Below, piece after piece: positions 34,032 to 41,633 of a DNA stretch of 64,000 bases (its first letter is position 1; every line of letters begins with the position of its first letter). A model generated the notes under the pieces. It was not told where the DNA came from and did no database searches. It was given only the letters and a program-made list of their open reading frames with translations. The stretch is from Thermococcus sp. (GTDB taxonomy: Archaea > Methanobacteriota_B > Thermococci > Thermococcales > Thermococcaceae), in contig NZ_JALVUC010000016.1 in NCBI RefSeq assembly GCF_027023865.1, positions 1 to 64,000 of the forward strand, given 5' to 3'. The position numbers and the translations under genes are program-made.

Positions 34032-35333
34032 TTAGCCCTTCCCCCATAGGGCACGCTGGGACTCAGCCCTTTCTTCTATGTCTTCATTTATCTGTCCCTC
34101 CGTCTGAAGCTCCAGTATCTTCGTCAATATCTCACTGAGGAGCCAAGAGCCCCACATGGGGTCCTTAACTTCAAGAGCAGCATCTATGGCTCCGTCGATG
34201 TCTCCGACCTTGAGCTTTGCCACGGCTATGCTCCCGAAGGCCAGCGAGCGGAGGTAGTGGCCGCGGACGCGGGAGGCAAAATCCCATGCGACATCAAAGT
34301 CCCCAAGCTTCGAGAGATAAGTCGCAACCTTGACCAGGACTGAGTCCTCAGTCGTTTTCTCCCCTATATCCTTGATAACGCTTGAGAAAGACCCTTGGGT
34401 TGATCCTGAGAGAAGCTTGTCCATCGTGAAGGCAGAAATCCTCTCGAACTCCTCACCGCTCAGGAGATCAACGAGCTTTCCCAGTATTTCTGGCCTGTCA
34501 GCGGAAGTGCTCACGATGCCCTCAAAAATCTCTTCCCGCTGCCCCGGTGAGAGTCTGGAAGTTATCTCCATAACGAACTCAAGCTCGCCCTGACTGCCAA
34601 GTCCGATGAGAAGGGACTTCAGGACGTCTGAACCGGTTTTACTGGAGAGTGAGAGGGCTATGTCAACAAACTTCTCATACGTTGCCTTTGGAACCTCAGA
34701 GCTTTTGAGGTAAACGGCCACTTCCTTCATGGCCTCTCCTATCCAGTACTCACTCTTCATTTCCTTGAGGACACGAATTGCACTTCCAAACTCCTCACGC
34801 TTCAGGTGTTCCTTTACAGCTTCAACCGCCGCTATCGACCTCCATGGCTCCTCCTCAATGTTCTCAATTATAATCCGGGCCTTCCGCATGTTGCCCTCTG
34901 AGAGATATGCCCCGAGTATCTTTAGAAGAACATCGTTCCTCTTAACGGAGTCCTCGATATCGCTGGCGTAGAAGAGGGCGTCGTCCTTCAAACCAACTTC
35001 AAGGAGGCGTCTTGAAAGCTCCACGGTGAGGTCATCCCTGAGGGGCTGTGGGAACAGGGAAATTGCCTCTTGGGCCTGCTGGAAGACCTTTTTGGCAGTC
35101 CCGGAGTTGACACCGTGGATGTAAGTTGCTATCTCCATCAGGGCCTTCGCCGTCATTGCAGGGTTGTCAATGGCAGAAACCGCACTCAGAGAGTACTTAA
35201 ACGCGTCCTTGTACCTCTTCTTTTTTGCCCTGTACATATAATAGCCGATTTTAGCGTAGGTTACGGCCCGTAGGTACCGGTCCTGAATGTTTGCAGCGAG
35301 ATTGAGGGCCTCGTCATAAACATCAGTGGGCAT
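34032..35333 (-). CDS. Alpha-helical repeat protein (TPR/HEAT-like), function unknown
   Basis: A 433-residue, wholly helical, acidic and soluble protein built of about 35-residue repeats of the type YDEALNLAANIQDRYLRAVTYAKIGYYMYRA, with later units such as FDVAWDFASRVRGHYLRSLAFGSIAVAKLKVGDIDGAIDAALEV. This resembles TPR-like scaffolds. ATG 35333 has GGTGGAT upstream. A shorter relative, broken by a frameshift, lies at 50406-50869. Probably a protein-protein interaction scaffold; partners unknown. Confidence 0.7.
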   Translation of the reverse strand: MPTDVYDEALNLAANIQDRYLRAVTYAKIGYYMYRAKKKRYKDAFKYSLSAVSAIDNPAMTAKALMEIATYIHGVNSGTAKKVFQQAQEAISLFPQPLRDDLTVELSRRLLEVGLKDDALFYASDIEDSVKRNDVLLKILGAYLSEGNMRKARIIIENIEEEPWRSIAAVEAVKEHLKREEFGSAIRVLKEMKSEYWIGEAMKEVAVYLKSSEVPKATYEKFVDIALSLSSKTGSDVLKSLLIGLGSQGELEFVMEITSRLSPGQREEIFEGIVSTSADRPEILGKLVDLLSGEEFERISAFTMDKLLSGSTQGSFSSVIKDIGEKTTEDSVLVKVATYLSKLGDFDVAWDFASRVRGHYLRSLAFGSIAVAKLKVGDIDGAIDAALEVKDPMWGSWLLSEILTKILELQTEGQINEDIEERAESQRALWGKG

Positions 35334-35357
35334 GGGATCCACCATTGAGAATACCAC

Positions 35358-35513
35358 ATCAAGGTATTTAACTTATTGGGCTGGAAGTCCCCGTCCGAAA
35401 GGGCGGAATAGTTTACTGATTTCCTAACAGATGACCGTTAGTACGGCCCATAGAGAAGACGTTGCGTTTTGTAAAAACTCCAAACGCACAGATTTTAGAC
35501 AAAGAACGAAATT
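35358..35513. other. Short spacer with no recognisable feature
   Basis: Contains CTAACAGATGACCGTTAG-like inverted sequence near 35426-35444 and otherwise no gene or motif that I can support. Confidence 0.3.
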
Positions 35514-35723
35514 TCAACCAAGCTCGTCGTAAATCACACCAACGATCTCGCCGTCATCGAGGGAAACGAAACTGACCCGGGTTTTCTTCCCGCTGCGCGG
35601 GTCTACCACAACAAAGTCCGGCTTTGACAGGTACTCACTGCCCGGAATCCTCCAGACATCGCTGTAATTTCTCTTAAGTTCCTTTAAAAACCTTCCAGTA
35701 TCTCTTTTCAGTACCGTTGTCAT
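35514..35723 (-). CDS. Small conserved-looking hypothetical protein
   Basis: A 69-residue soluble protein (MTTVLKRDTGRFLKELKRNY, then a beta-rich half with VVDPRSGKKTRVSFVSLDDGEIVGVIYDELG). ATG 35723 is preceded by GGTGATATC, and TATA-like TAGTATATAC and TTTATATTT lie just upstream, so it is probably expressed alone. No family recognised. Confidence 0.6.
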   Translation of the reverse strand: MTTVLKRDTGRFLKELKRNYSDVWRIPGSEYLSKPDFVVVDPRSGKKTRVSFVSLDDGEIVGVIYDELG

Positions 35724-35847
35724 GGATATCACCAGCAGTATATACTATTTAGAAATATAAAAAGGTTTCTAATAGACATTCGTTAAAAATAATATCGACA
35801 ATCGCCTTAAAACCCGCCCGTTAGAGGTACTTCAGCCATCCAGCATC

Positions 35848-35940
35848 TCAACGTTCAAGCTCCTCTGGGTAGGCCCTTCTCCTCTTCCTCTCCATCTCGC
35901 GGGCGACCATGTACTCATAAAACGCCGACATCCACATCAT
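35848..35940 (-). CDS. Candidate 30-residue protein with strong ribosome binding site
   Basis: On the minus strand ATG 35940 follows GGGAGGTGAGAGAG, one of the best ribosome binding sites in the window. It encodes 30 residues beginning MMWMSAFYEYMVAREMERKR and ending in PEELER before TGA. The peptide looks amphipathic: an aromatic N-terminal half and a highly basic, helical C-terminal half. A CTTTAAACC TATA-like box lies about 45 bp upstream. No relatives recalled. The sharp contrast between good signals and small size makes it a plausible real small gene. Confidence 0.55.
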   Translation of the reverse strand: MMWMSAFYEYMVAREMERKRRRAYPEELER

Positions 35941-36207
35941 CTCTCTCACCTCCCACTATATTTCCGACGTTATATGGTTCTTCTTTGGGTTTAAAGAGTT
36001 TCCTGACGCCAAATTTTCAGGAATGTCCGATTAAATCCCCTCTCCTTTAAAACAGCATGGAAATCCTGACTTGTGGTTTGATGAATATTTTTGAACAGAG
36101 AACTTGGCGATACTACGCTTGTTTCACTAAAAAGAATACACTAGAACATTAACTTCAGACCCAACTGTTTATAAAGTTTGAAGGATTCTTCACTACGGTG
36201 AGAGAAA
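35941..36207. promoter_or_regulatory. Divergent spacer with the srp54 promoter
   Basis: TTTATAAA at 36168-36175 is a TATA box whose start site would fall near 36197, giving srp54 a short leader with GGTGAG (36197-36202). On the other side, CTTTAAACC (minus strand, about 35988-35996) may serve the 30-residue gene. No other feature is seen. Confidence 0.5.
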
Positions 36208-37554
36208 ATGGCCTTAGAGAAACTCGGGAAGGCACTCAATAACGCCCTCAGAAAGCTCGCTCGTTCGAGGGCCGTTGACGAGGCGATGATAAAAGAAGTA
36301 GTGAGGGACATACAGAGGGCGCTCATTCAGGCGGATGTGAACGTCAGACTCGTCCTTCAGCTCACGAAGAGGATAGAGAAGCGTGCCCTCGAAGAGGAGC
36401 CTCCGGCGGGAGCGTCGAAGAAGGAGCATATAATTCAGATTGTCTACGAGGAGCTGACCAAGTTCCTAGGAAAGGAGGCAAAGCCCCTTGATATAAGGGA
36501 AAAGCCAACTATCCTGCTCACTGTTGGTATACAAGGTTCTGGAAAGACCACGAGTATTGCCAAGCTCGCGAGGCACCTTCAAAAGAGAGGCTATAAGGTC
36601 GGCCTCGTCTGCTCCGACACATGGCGCCCGGGGGCCTACTATCAGCTCAAACAGTTAGTCGAATCCCTCGGAATAGAGGTTTTTGGTGACCCAAGTGAGA
36701 AGGACGCAGTGAAGCTCGCTAGGGAGGGCGTTGAATACTTCGAGGAGAAAGGGGTAGATGTCATAATAGTTGACTCCGCGGGCAGGCACAAGGAGGAGTC
36801 CGGCCTGATAGAAGAGATGAAACAGATAAGCAGGGCAATAAAACCCCACGAGGTCATACTTGTCATAGACGGAACCATTGGTCAGCAGGCTTACAATCAG
36901 GCACTGGCGTTCAAGGAAGCCACCCCTATAGGCTCAATAATCGTTACTAAACTTGACGGAAGCGCGAAGGGAGGTGGTGCGCTCTCGGCCGTCGCGGCAA
37001 CGGGTGCCCCAATTAAGTTCATAGGCGTTGGCGAGAGAATCGACGATTTGGAGGCCTTCGACCCCAAGCGCTTCGTCTCCAGACTTCTCGGCATGGGCGA
37101 CATAGAGGGACTCCTCGAAAAGCTTGAGGAACTCCAGAGACAACAGGAGTTCAAGGAAGAAGACATGGAGAAGTTCCTCAAGGGCAAGTTCAACCTGAAG
37201 GACATGTACGCTCAGCTCGAGGCCATGCGGAACATGGGGCCGCTTAAGCAGGTGCTCCAGATGATACCGGGACTGGGCTACTCCCTTCCGGACGACATGG
37301 TGAAAGTCGGGGAAGAGAAGCTGAAGAAGTACCGCATAATAATGGACTCCATGACGGATGAGGAGCTTGAGAACCCGGAGATAATCAACTACTCGAGGAT
37401 AAGGCGCATCGCCAGGGGCTCCGGGACGAGCACAGCTGAAGTCAAGGAGCTCCTCGCCCAGTATAATCAGATGAAGAAAATGTTTAAGAGCATGGACAAG
37501 AGAAAACTGGCCAAGATGGCCAAGAAGTTCAACCTCGGAGGATTGGGAATATGA
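36208..37554 (+). CDS. srp54: Signal recognition particle 54 kDa protein
   Basis: The 448-residue GTPase of the signal recognition particle, which binds signal sequences and 7S RNA and targets ribosomes to the membrane. N domain ([25 protein letters not shown]), G domain with [35 protein letters not shown] and [14 protein letters not shown], and the methionine-rich M domain ([26 protein letters not shown]) are all present. GGTGAGAGAAA precedes the ATG. It overlaps the next gene by 4 bp. Confidence 0.97.
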   Translation: MALEKLGKALNNALRKLARSRAVDEAMIKEVVRDIQRALIQADVNVRLVLQLTKRIEKRALEEEPPAGASKKEHIIQIVYEELTKFLGKEAKPLDIREKPTILLTVGIQGSGKTTSIAKLARHLQKRGYKVGLVCSDTWRPGAYYQLKQLVESLGIEVFGDPSEKDAVKLAREGVEYFEEKGVDVIIVDSAGRHKEESGLIEEMKQISRAIKPHEVILVIDGTIGQQAYNQALAFKEATPIGSIIVTKLDGSAKGGGALSAVAATGAPIKFIGVGERIDDLEAFDPKRFVSRLLGMGDIEGLLEKLEELQRQQEFKEEDMEKFLKGKFNLKDMYAQLEAMRNMGPLKQVLQMIPGLGYSLPDDMVKVGEEKLKKYRIIMDSMTDEELENPEIINYSRIRRIARGSGTSTAEVKELLAQYNQMKKMFKSMDKRKLAKMAKKFNLGGLGI

Positions 37555-37790
37555 TAGAGACGTTTATCATGGTGGTCGTCAGGCCCGGACACGAGGATGA
37601 GGTCTACAACGCCCTCATGAAGGACGGCCGCGTTAAGGAGATATACAGGGTCTACGGTGAGTACGACATCCTCCTCCGCGTGGAGGTTCCGAACGTTGAG
37701 GAGCTTGACAAGTTCCATGATGAAGTGTTAAGAAAGATAAAGAACATCGAGATGACGGAGACCCTGATAGCGAGCGCCCATGGGAGGTGA
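37551..37790 (+). CDS. Stand-alone Lrp/AsnC effector-binding (RAM) domain protein
   Basis: A 79-residue protein that matches only the C-terminal ligand-binding/oligomerisation domain of Lrp/AsnC regulators ([51 protein letters not shown]). It has no DNA-binding domain. The start overlaps the srp54 stop (ATGA). Such stand-alone domains may sense amino acids or modify Lrp assemblies; the link to srp54 may be operon convenience only. Confidence 0.85.
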   Translation: MIETFIMVVVRPGHEDEVYNALMKDGRVKEIYRVYGEYDILLRVEVPNVEELDKFHDEVLRKIKNIEMTETLIASAHGR

Positions 37791-37794
37791 GGGG

Positions 37795-38295
37795 TTGGGG
37801 AAACGGTGGGTGGCCACGATTGACCTTGAAACCTTAGAAGTTGAGACAGACCCTACCTTCAAATTTAAGTGCGTTGAGGACTGCGGAAGGTGTTGCAGGG
37901 AGCTTGAGGTTCCCCTAAGGGACGAGGACATAGAAGAAATCGAGGAGCTAGGTTACAATGCTTGGGAGTTCGTGGACTACGACAAGGCCTTCTACAGGGG
38001 GGATAAATTCATTGGCTACGCGATAAAGAAGAGACCCTTCGACGATGCCTGCGTATTCCTCGATCCCGAGACCAACAAATGCCGCATCTACCAGCACCGA
38101 CCCCTTGCCTGCAGGCTGTATCCTTTTGTATTCATCAAACACGGAAAGAAGATGAAGATATATGTCAAAATGGACTCTTTCTGCCCCGGCCTGAACCATC
38201 CCGATGGTGAGCCCATCACGAAGGAGCTCCTCTTGAGGGAGTATGGGGACATTATAGAGGAGTACCATGCGAAAGTTGTGAACGGTTCCAGCTGA
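37795..38295 (+). CDS. YkgJ-family zinc/iron cysteine cluster protein
   Basis: A 166-residue protein with the UPF0153/YkgJ cysteine signature: CVEDCGRCCRELEVPL near residue 26, CVFLDPETNKCRIYQHRPLACRLYPF in the middle and a last FCPG. It probably binds an Fe-S cluster or zinc. I read the start as TTG 37795, with GGAGGTGA 4 bp upstream, rather than ATG 37780, whose only upstream sequence is the coding end of the previous gene. It is the third gene of the srp54 unit. Function unknown. Confidence 0.83.
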   Translation: MGKRWVATIDLETLEVETDPTFKFKCVEDCGRCCRELEVPLRDEDIEEIEELGYNAWEFVDYDKAFYRGDKFIGYAIKKRPFDDACVFLDPETNKCRIYQHRPLACRLYPFVFIKHGKKMKIYVKMDSFCPGLNHPDGEPITKELLLREYGDIIEEYHAKVVNGSS

Positions 38296-38349
38296 CCGAA
38301 ACCTATTTATACATTTTTTTGTTAACTTTGGGGCACCGGAGGTGATGGC

Positions 38350-39066
38350 ATGAGCCAGCTGAAGTCAGTGCAGGAGAAGCTAAGACTGGTCAGGGTCCTG
38401 AGGCTGCTCAAAAAGACCTACACGTACGAGGAACTATCGAGGGTAACGGGTCTTCCCATAACAGTGCTCAACAGGTACGTCCGCGGGAAGGTTCTCCCAA
38501 GTTCCGAGAGGACGAAGGAACTCCTCAACCTGCTCTTACCCTACATAGACATTGAGGAAGAAGTAAAAAAGAGGATAAAGTTTGACGAGTACGGGTTCTT
38601 CGACAACATGCCCGTTCTCAGCGACACCTCCCTCATGAGCCTCATAGCGGAGGAAGTTGCTGGGAAATACCTTGATAAGAACGTTGATAAAGTCCTAACA
38701 GCGGCAACAGACGGTATATCCCTTGGCGTCCACGTTGCGAGAGAACTGGGAGTTGACGTCGTTTACGCCAAAAAGAAAAAGGAAGTTGGTGTCGAGAAGT
38801 TCTACGAAGTCAGTTACGTCCCGAGTGCCTCAGGAAGCGTTACAACGCTCTACTTGCCACAGTGGGCACTCAGAAAGGGGGAGGGTGTTCTCATTGTGGA
38901 TGACGTCATAAGGAGCGGGGAAACACAGGGGGCACTTCTTGAGATGTGCAGGCAGGCAGGTGCGAGGTCAGTCGGCATGTTCTTCCTCATAAGCGTCGGC
39001 GATATCGTGGATCGCCTCAAGAAGGAGTACAGCATACCGGTGGAGAGCCTCATAAAGCTGGAGTGA
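38350..39066 (+). CDS. HTH-phosphoribosyltransferase regulator
   Basis: A 238-residue protein with an N-terminal helix-turn-helix (YTYEELSRVTGLPITVLNRYVRGKVLPSSERT) joined to a type I phosphoribosyltransferase domain with an intact PRPP loop (GVLIVDDVIRSGETQGAL). This is the layout of archaeal GfcR/PurR-like regulators that sense PRPP or a nucleotide. Its own promoter is visible (CTATTTATAC near 38303), and GGAGGTGATGGC precedes the ATG. Target genes are unknown; the small gene that follows is the only co-transcribed candidate. Confidence 0.8.
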   Translation: MSQLKSVQEKLRLVRVLRLLKKTYTYEELSRVTGLPITVLNRYVRGKVLPSSERTKELLNLLLPYIDIEEEVKKRIKFDEYGFFDNMPVLSDTSLMSLIAEEVAGKYLDKNVDKVLTAATDGISLGVHVARELGVDVVYAKKKKEVGVEKFYEVSYVPSASGSVTTLYLPQWALRKGEGVLIVDDVIRSGETQGALLEMCRQAGARSVGMFFLISVGDIVDRLKKEYSIPVESLIKLE

Positions 39067-39071
39067 TGGGG

Positions 39072-39401
39072 ATGAAGGTTTTTATATACAACGCAGACGG
39101 CCTGACAATACCGGTGGAGGTCGAACCAGGCCTCCCCTTCAAATTCCGGTGCAGTAAGGAAGAGTGCGGGAGGGAGATTGTGATAGAGGGCGTTGTGAGG
39201 CACGTCGAAGAGGGAGAGTTCACCGGAGTACTGGAGGAAACTGTTAAGGCAAATCCTGATTTTGGGAAGATACGGGAGATAACGTCGAGGAACCTGATTT
39301 TTGAGGGGATTGTCAACGGAAAGGAGATAACCCTCCCGGTTGAGAGCTTCGACGACTTCGCGAAACGCTTTCTCGACGAGGTTTTAATCCTCAAGTCTTA
39401 G
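39072..39401 (+). CDS. Hypothetical protein downstream of the HTH-PRT regulator
   Basis: A 109-residue protein (MKVFIYNADGLTIPVEVEPGLPFKFRCSKEECGREIVIEG ...). Two cysteines in RCSKEECGRE could form part of a metal site. ATG 39072 has GGAGTGATG upstream; ATG 39066 overlaps the previous stop and is possible. It ends 18 bp inside the convergent Lrp gene. No family recognised. Confidence 0.65.
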   Translation: MKVFIYNADGLTIPVEVEPGLPFKFRCSKEECGREIVIEGVVRHVEEGEFTGVLEETVKANPDFGKIREITSRNLIFEGIVNGKEITLPVESFDDFAKRFLDEVLILKS

Positions 39402-39830
39402 TCTCATATCCTCCTTTACCACCTGCATGGCCACGCTCGTGTTGGTCTTCTCCACACCCTCAAGGGAGAGGAGCCACTTAACGAAGGAGTTCATATCGGC
39501 CCTGTCCCTGAACTTCGCCACGACAAAGATGTCGTACTCTCCGGTCGTGTCATAGACCAACATGACCCTTTTGCTTTTTGCTATCTCCCGCTCTATCTCC
39601 ACTATCCTCCTCCCCTGGGCCTTTACTCCAATGACTGCGGTGAGACCGAAGCCGAGCTTCTCATAGTCAAGCACGGGAGCGAAGCCCAGTAGTATTCCTC
39701 CCTCTTCCATCCGCTTAATCCTGTTGTAGACGGTTCCAACAGCCACCCTAAGCTCTCTCGCTATTTCCCTATACGAAAGACGGGCGTTCTTCTGGAGGAG
39801 GTTCAATATCTTTCTGTCAAGTTCATCCAC
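39384..39830 (-). CDS. Lrp/AsnC family transcriptional regulator
   Basis: A 148-residue regulator with an N-terminal HTH (DELDRKILNLLQKNARLSYREIARELRVAVGTVYNRIKRMEEGGIL) and a C-terminal RAM domain (IGVKAQGRRIVEIEREIAKSKRVMLVYDTTGEYDIFVVAKF). I start at GTG 39830, which follows GGGGGTGAGAG and puts VDELDRKIL at the N terminus as usual in this family. A TATTTAAAG box lies between it and the divergent tRNA-Arg. Targets unknown. Confidence 0.88.
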   Translation of the reverse strand: MDELDRKILNLLQKNARLSYREIARELRVAVGTVYNRIKRMEEGGILLGFAPVLDYEKLGFGLTAVIGVKAQGRRIVEIEREIAKSKRVMLVYDTTGEYDIFVVAKFRDRADMNSFVKWLLSLEGVEKTNTSVAMQVVKEDMRLRLED

Positions 39831-39899
39831 CCTCTCACCCCCGAACACAATGAACCGTAAACTTTAAATATCCTTCTCCGGGAGGAAATAGCGGGCAGT

Positions 39900-39977
39900 G
39901 GACCGGTAGCCTAGCTAGGACAGGGCGGCGGCCTCCTAAGCCGCAGGTCCGGGGTTCAAATCCCCGCCGGTCCGCCA
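39900..39977 (+). tRNA. tRNA-Arg (CCT)
   Basis: Acceptor GGACCGG/CCGGTCC, discriminator G and encoded CCA. Anticodon stem GCGGC/GCCGC with loop CTCCTAA, anticodon CCT. A CTTTAAATA box about 40 bp upstream is shared with the divergent Lrp gene. Confidence 0.94.
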
Positions 39978-40504
39978 CAGCAAACTTTTCTGGTGAGAAT
40001 TCTGATCAAAAGTGTTTAACTTATTTAGGAATACAATTTCAACTGGATTTCACTGTTTAACTTGCACTGTAATGTATATTACGGTGAGGAGGTTTTTCTA
40101 ATTGAAGTTTAACTTTTTTTAATGCTCCGAAAGAACGCAGTGGAAATGAACCCCCCACAAGGAGCCCCTTCCATGAATCCCTGCTCTATTGTTTAGGGAG
40201 GTGGAAACCCAAAACTTGTTGATCTTGGGAGGAAATAATGGACTTGGAAACGCCTTGAGGAGCAAACTCATAAAACTACAAATGACGAGTAGACTAAACC
40301 TACTCAAGAATTTGGATTTTTAGAAAAGCACGCGTTCTTTCCGCCATCCGTTAAGGACACTTGAACGAGGGTGAGAGATACTGAAGCTTTTTCCAAAAGC
40401 TTCACCAAAGTGCAGAGAATAAAATGAGTGATCTAAAAGGGCTTTTTGAAGTCACTCCACCGTAAGATTTATAAATGCACTTAGTATTCCCTAAAGTGGG
40501 TTGT
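39978..40504. other. Gene-free spacer after tRNA-Arg(CCT), with an inverted repeat-family copy
   Basis: No convincing gene. At about 40338-40375 TCCGCCATCCGTTAAGGACA, then CTTGAACGAGGGTGAGAG, is a reverse-oriented relative of 15382-15418, followed by AAGCTTTTTCCAAAAGCTT, a hairpin of the type found after tRNAs. TTTATAAA near 40469-40476 is the promoter of tRNA-Asn. Confidence 0.5.
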
Positions 40505-40580
40505 GCCGCCGTAGCTTAGTTGGTAGAGCGCCGGACTGTTAATCCGGCGGTCCCCGGTTCGAGTCCGGGCGGCGGCGCCA
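40505..40580 (+). tRNA. tRNA-Asn (GTT)
   Basis: Acceptor GCCGCCG/CGGCGGC, discriminator G and encoded CCA. Anticodon loop CTGTTAA gives GTT. TATA box TTTATAAA about 32 bp upstream. Confidence 0.95.
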
Positions 40581-40585
40581 GCTGT

Positions 40586-40663
40586 GGGCCCGTAGCTCAG
40601 CCTGGTCAGAGCGCGCGGCTCATAACCGCGTGGTCGGGGGTTCGAAGCCCCCCGGGCCCACCA
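40586..40663 (+). tRNA. tRNA with CAT anticodon (elongator Met or Ile2)
   Basis: Acceptor GGGCCCG/CGGGCCC, discriminator A and encoded CCA; anticodon stem CGCGG/CCGCG with loop CTCATAA. The first base pair G-C and the absence of AGCGGGG exclude the usual archaeal initiator. Elongator tRNA-Met and agmatidine-modified tRNA-Ile2 share this anticodon; the GGGCCCG acceptor reminds me of archaeal Ile2 but I cannot settle it. It lies 5 bp after tRNA-Asn. Confidence 0.9.
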
Positions 40664-40985
40664 TAAGAAACTTTTGCTTGGCAAAAGTTTCATCAAAGTT
40701 CATAGCTCCTTATTTAAGTGTCACTCGTGATGGTTTTCTGCTTGAATTCACTCATTTTGGACGAGAACTCTTGTGAGTGGCTCCTTGTGAAGGGGTTTAC
40801 ACTAAAAAGACACCCTCCGGGCGTCGGAGGAAAGCAAACCCAATGTCAAGCCCGCCATTTCATTTGTTGTTCTCGTTGAAAGCGAGGGTTTCTCGAGAAG
40901 AGAAAAACCAAACTTTCCCAAACGAATAACTTGGAGAACTACAAACTTTCGGTGAAACTTTTGGAAAAAGCTTCAGCACCACTTT
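40664..40985 (+). repeat. tRNA-flanking dispersed repeat, segment C (copy 2)
   Basis: Starts with the perfect hairpin AAACTTTTGC-TTG-GCAAAAGTTT directly after the tRNA, then CATCAAAGTTCATAGCTCCTT and the rest of the block shared with 31430-31720, in the same orientation. It fills the whole interval to the convergent tRNA-Pro. No coding frame is convincing. Confidence 0.7.
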
Positions 40986-41002
40986 CATCAGAAAGGGCTG
41001 AA

Positions 41003-41080
41003 TGGTGGGGCCGCCGGGATTCGAACCCGGGTCACGGGCTCCCAAAGCCCGCAGGATGGACCAAGCTACCCCACGGCCCC
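41003..41080 (-). tRNA. tRNA-Pro (TGG)
   Basis: On the minus strand: acceptor GGGGCCG/CGGCCCC, discriminator A and encoded CCA. Anticodon stem CGGGC/GCCCG with loop TTTGGGA, anticodon TGG. Confidence 0.95.
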
Positions 41081-41299
41081 ATGCCCACGTTAGGTGAATA
41101 TCATTCCTTATTAAGTTTTTCGATGATCTTTGGCTGGTAAGGATCACCCCCTCGAGGTCTGACATCATCGCAACCCAACGCTCGCCGGATGTCTGTATGA
41201 AAAGATCGCGAGATATAAGTGCTGTTTTATCCTAAGAATAGAAACAGTTTTGTATTCTTCAGGTATTAACTGTTGATTATCGGGATACAGGGGATATCT

Positions 41300-41563
41300 A
41301 TGGAATGGAAGGTCTCCCTCTTTTTGACCCTCTCTCTTTGGCCTAATCTCTGCGGCACTTTACAATGAATCAAAGCTTGCAAGGGATATGACTGTTCGGA
41401 CGTTAATGGCCACATTTTACTAGGTGGCTTTCAACCTCACAGATCCAAACTTCTCTCAGTGGAGGAAGTCTCCTTCGAAGCTTACTCCAAACTGAATGAG
41501 TGCTGTGCCCTCAGCATGATGTTCCAATGGGAAAGCGGAAACGCCACCGAGGACAATTTTTAA
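41300..41563 (+). pseudogene. Decayed gene for a small secreted protein
   Basis: ATG 41300 opens MEWKVSLFLTLSL, a signal-peptide-like start, but the frame soon stops. Coding-like sequence continues in another frame (SALYNESKLARDMTVRTLMATFY, then stop), and in further frames as VAFNLTDPNFSQWRK and FEAYSKLNECCALSMMFQWE ending NATEDNF at TAA 41561. At least two frameshifts and one in-frame stop are needed to join them. The peptide pieces are compositionally normal, so a once-functional gene is more likely than chance. The upstream part 41081-41299 holds nothing recognisable. Confidence 0.5.
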
Positions 41564-41633
41564 GTCCCTGTCGCCATCTCAACGAACTCAAAAGCCTTAT
41601 AACCTTCACTTCAACCCACTAACGGTGCAAAAG

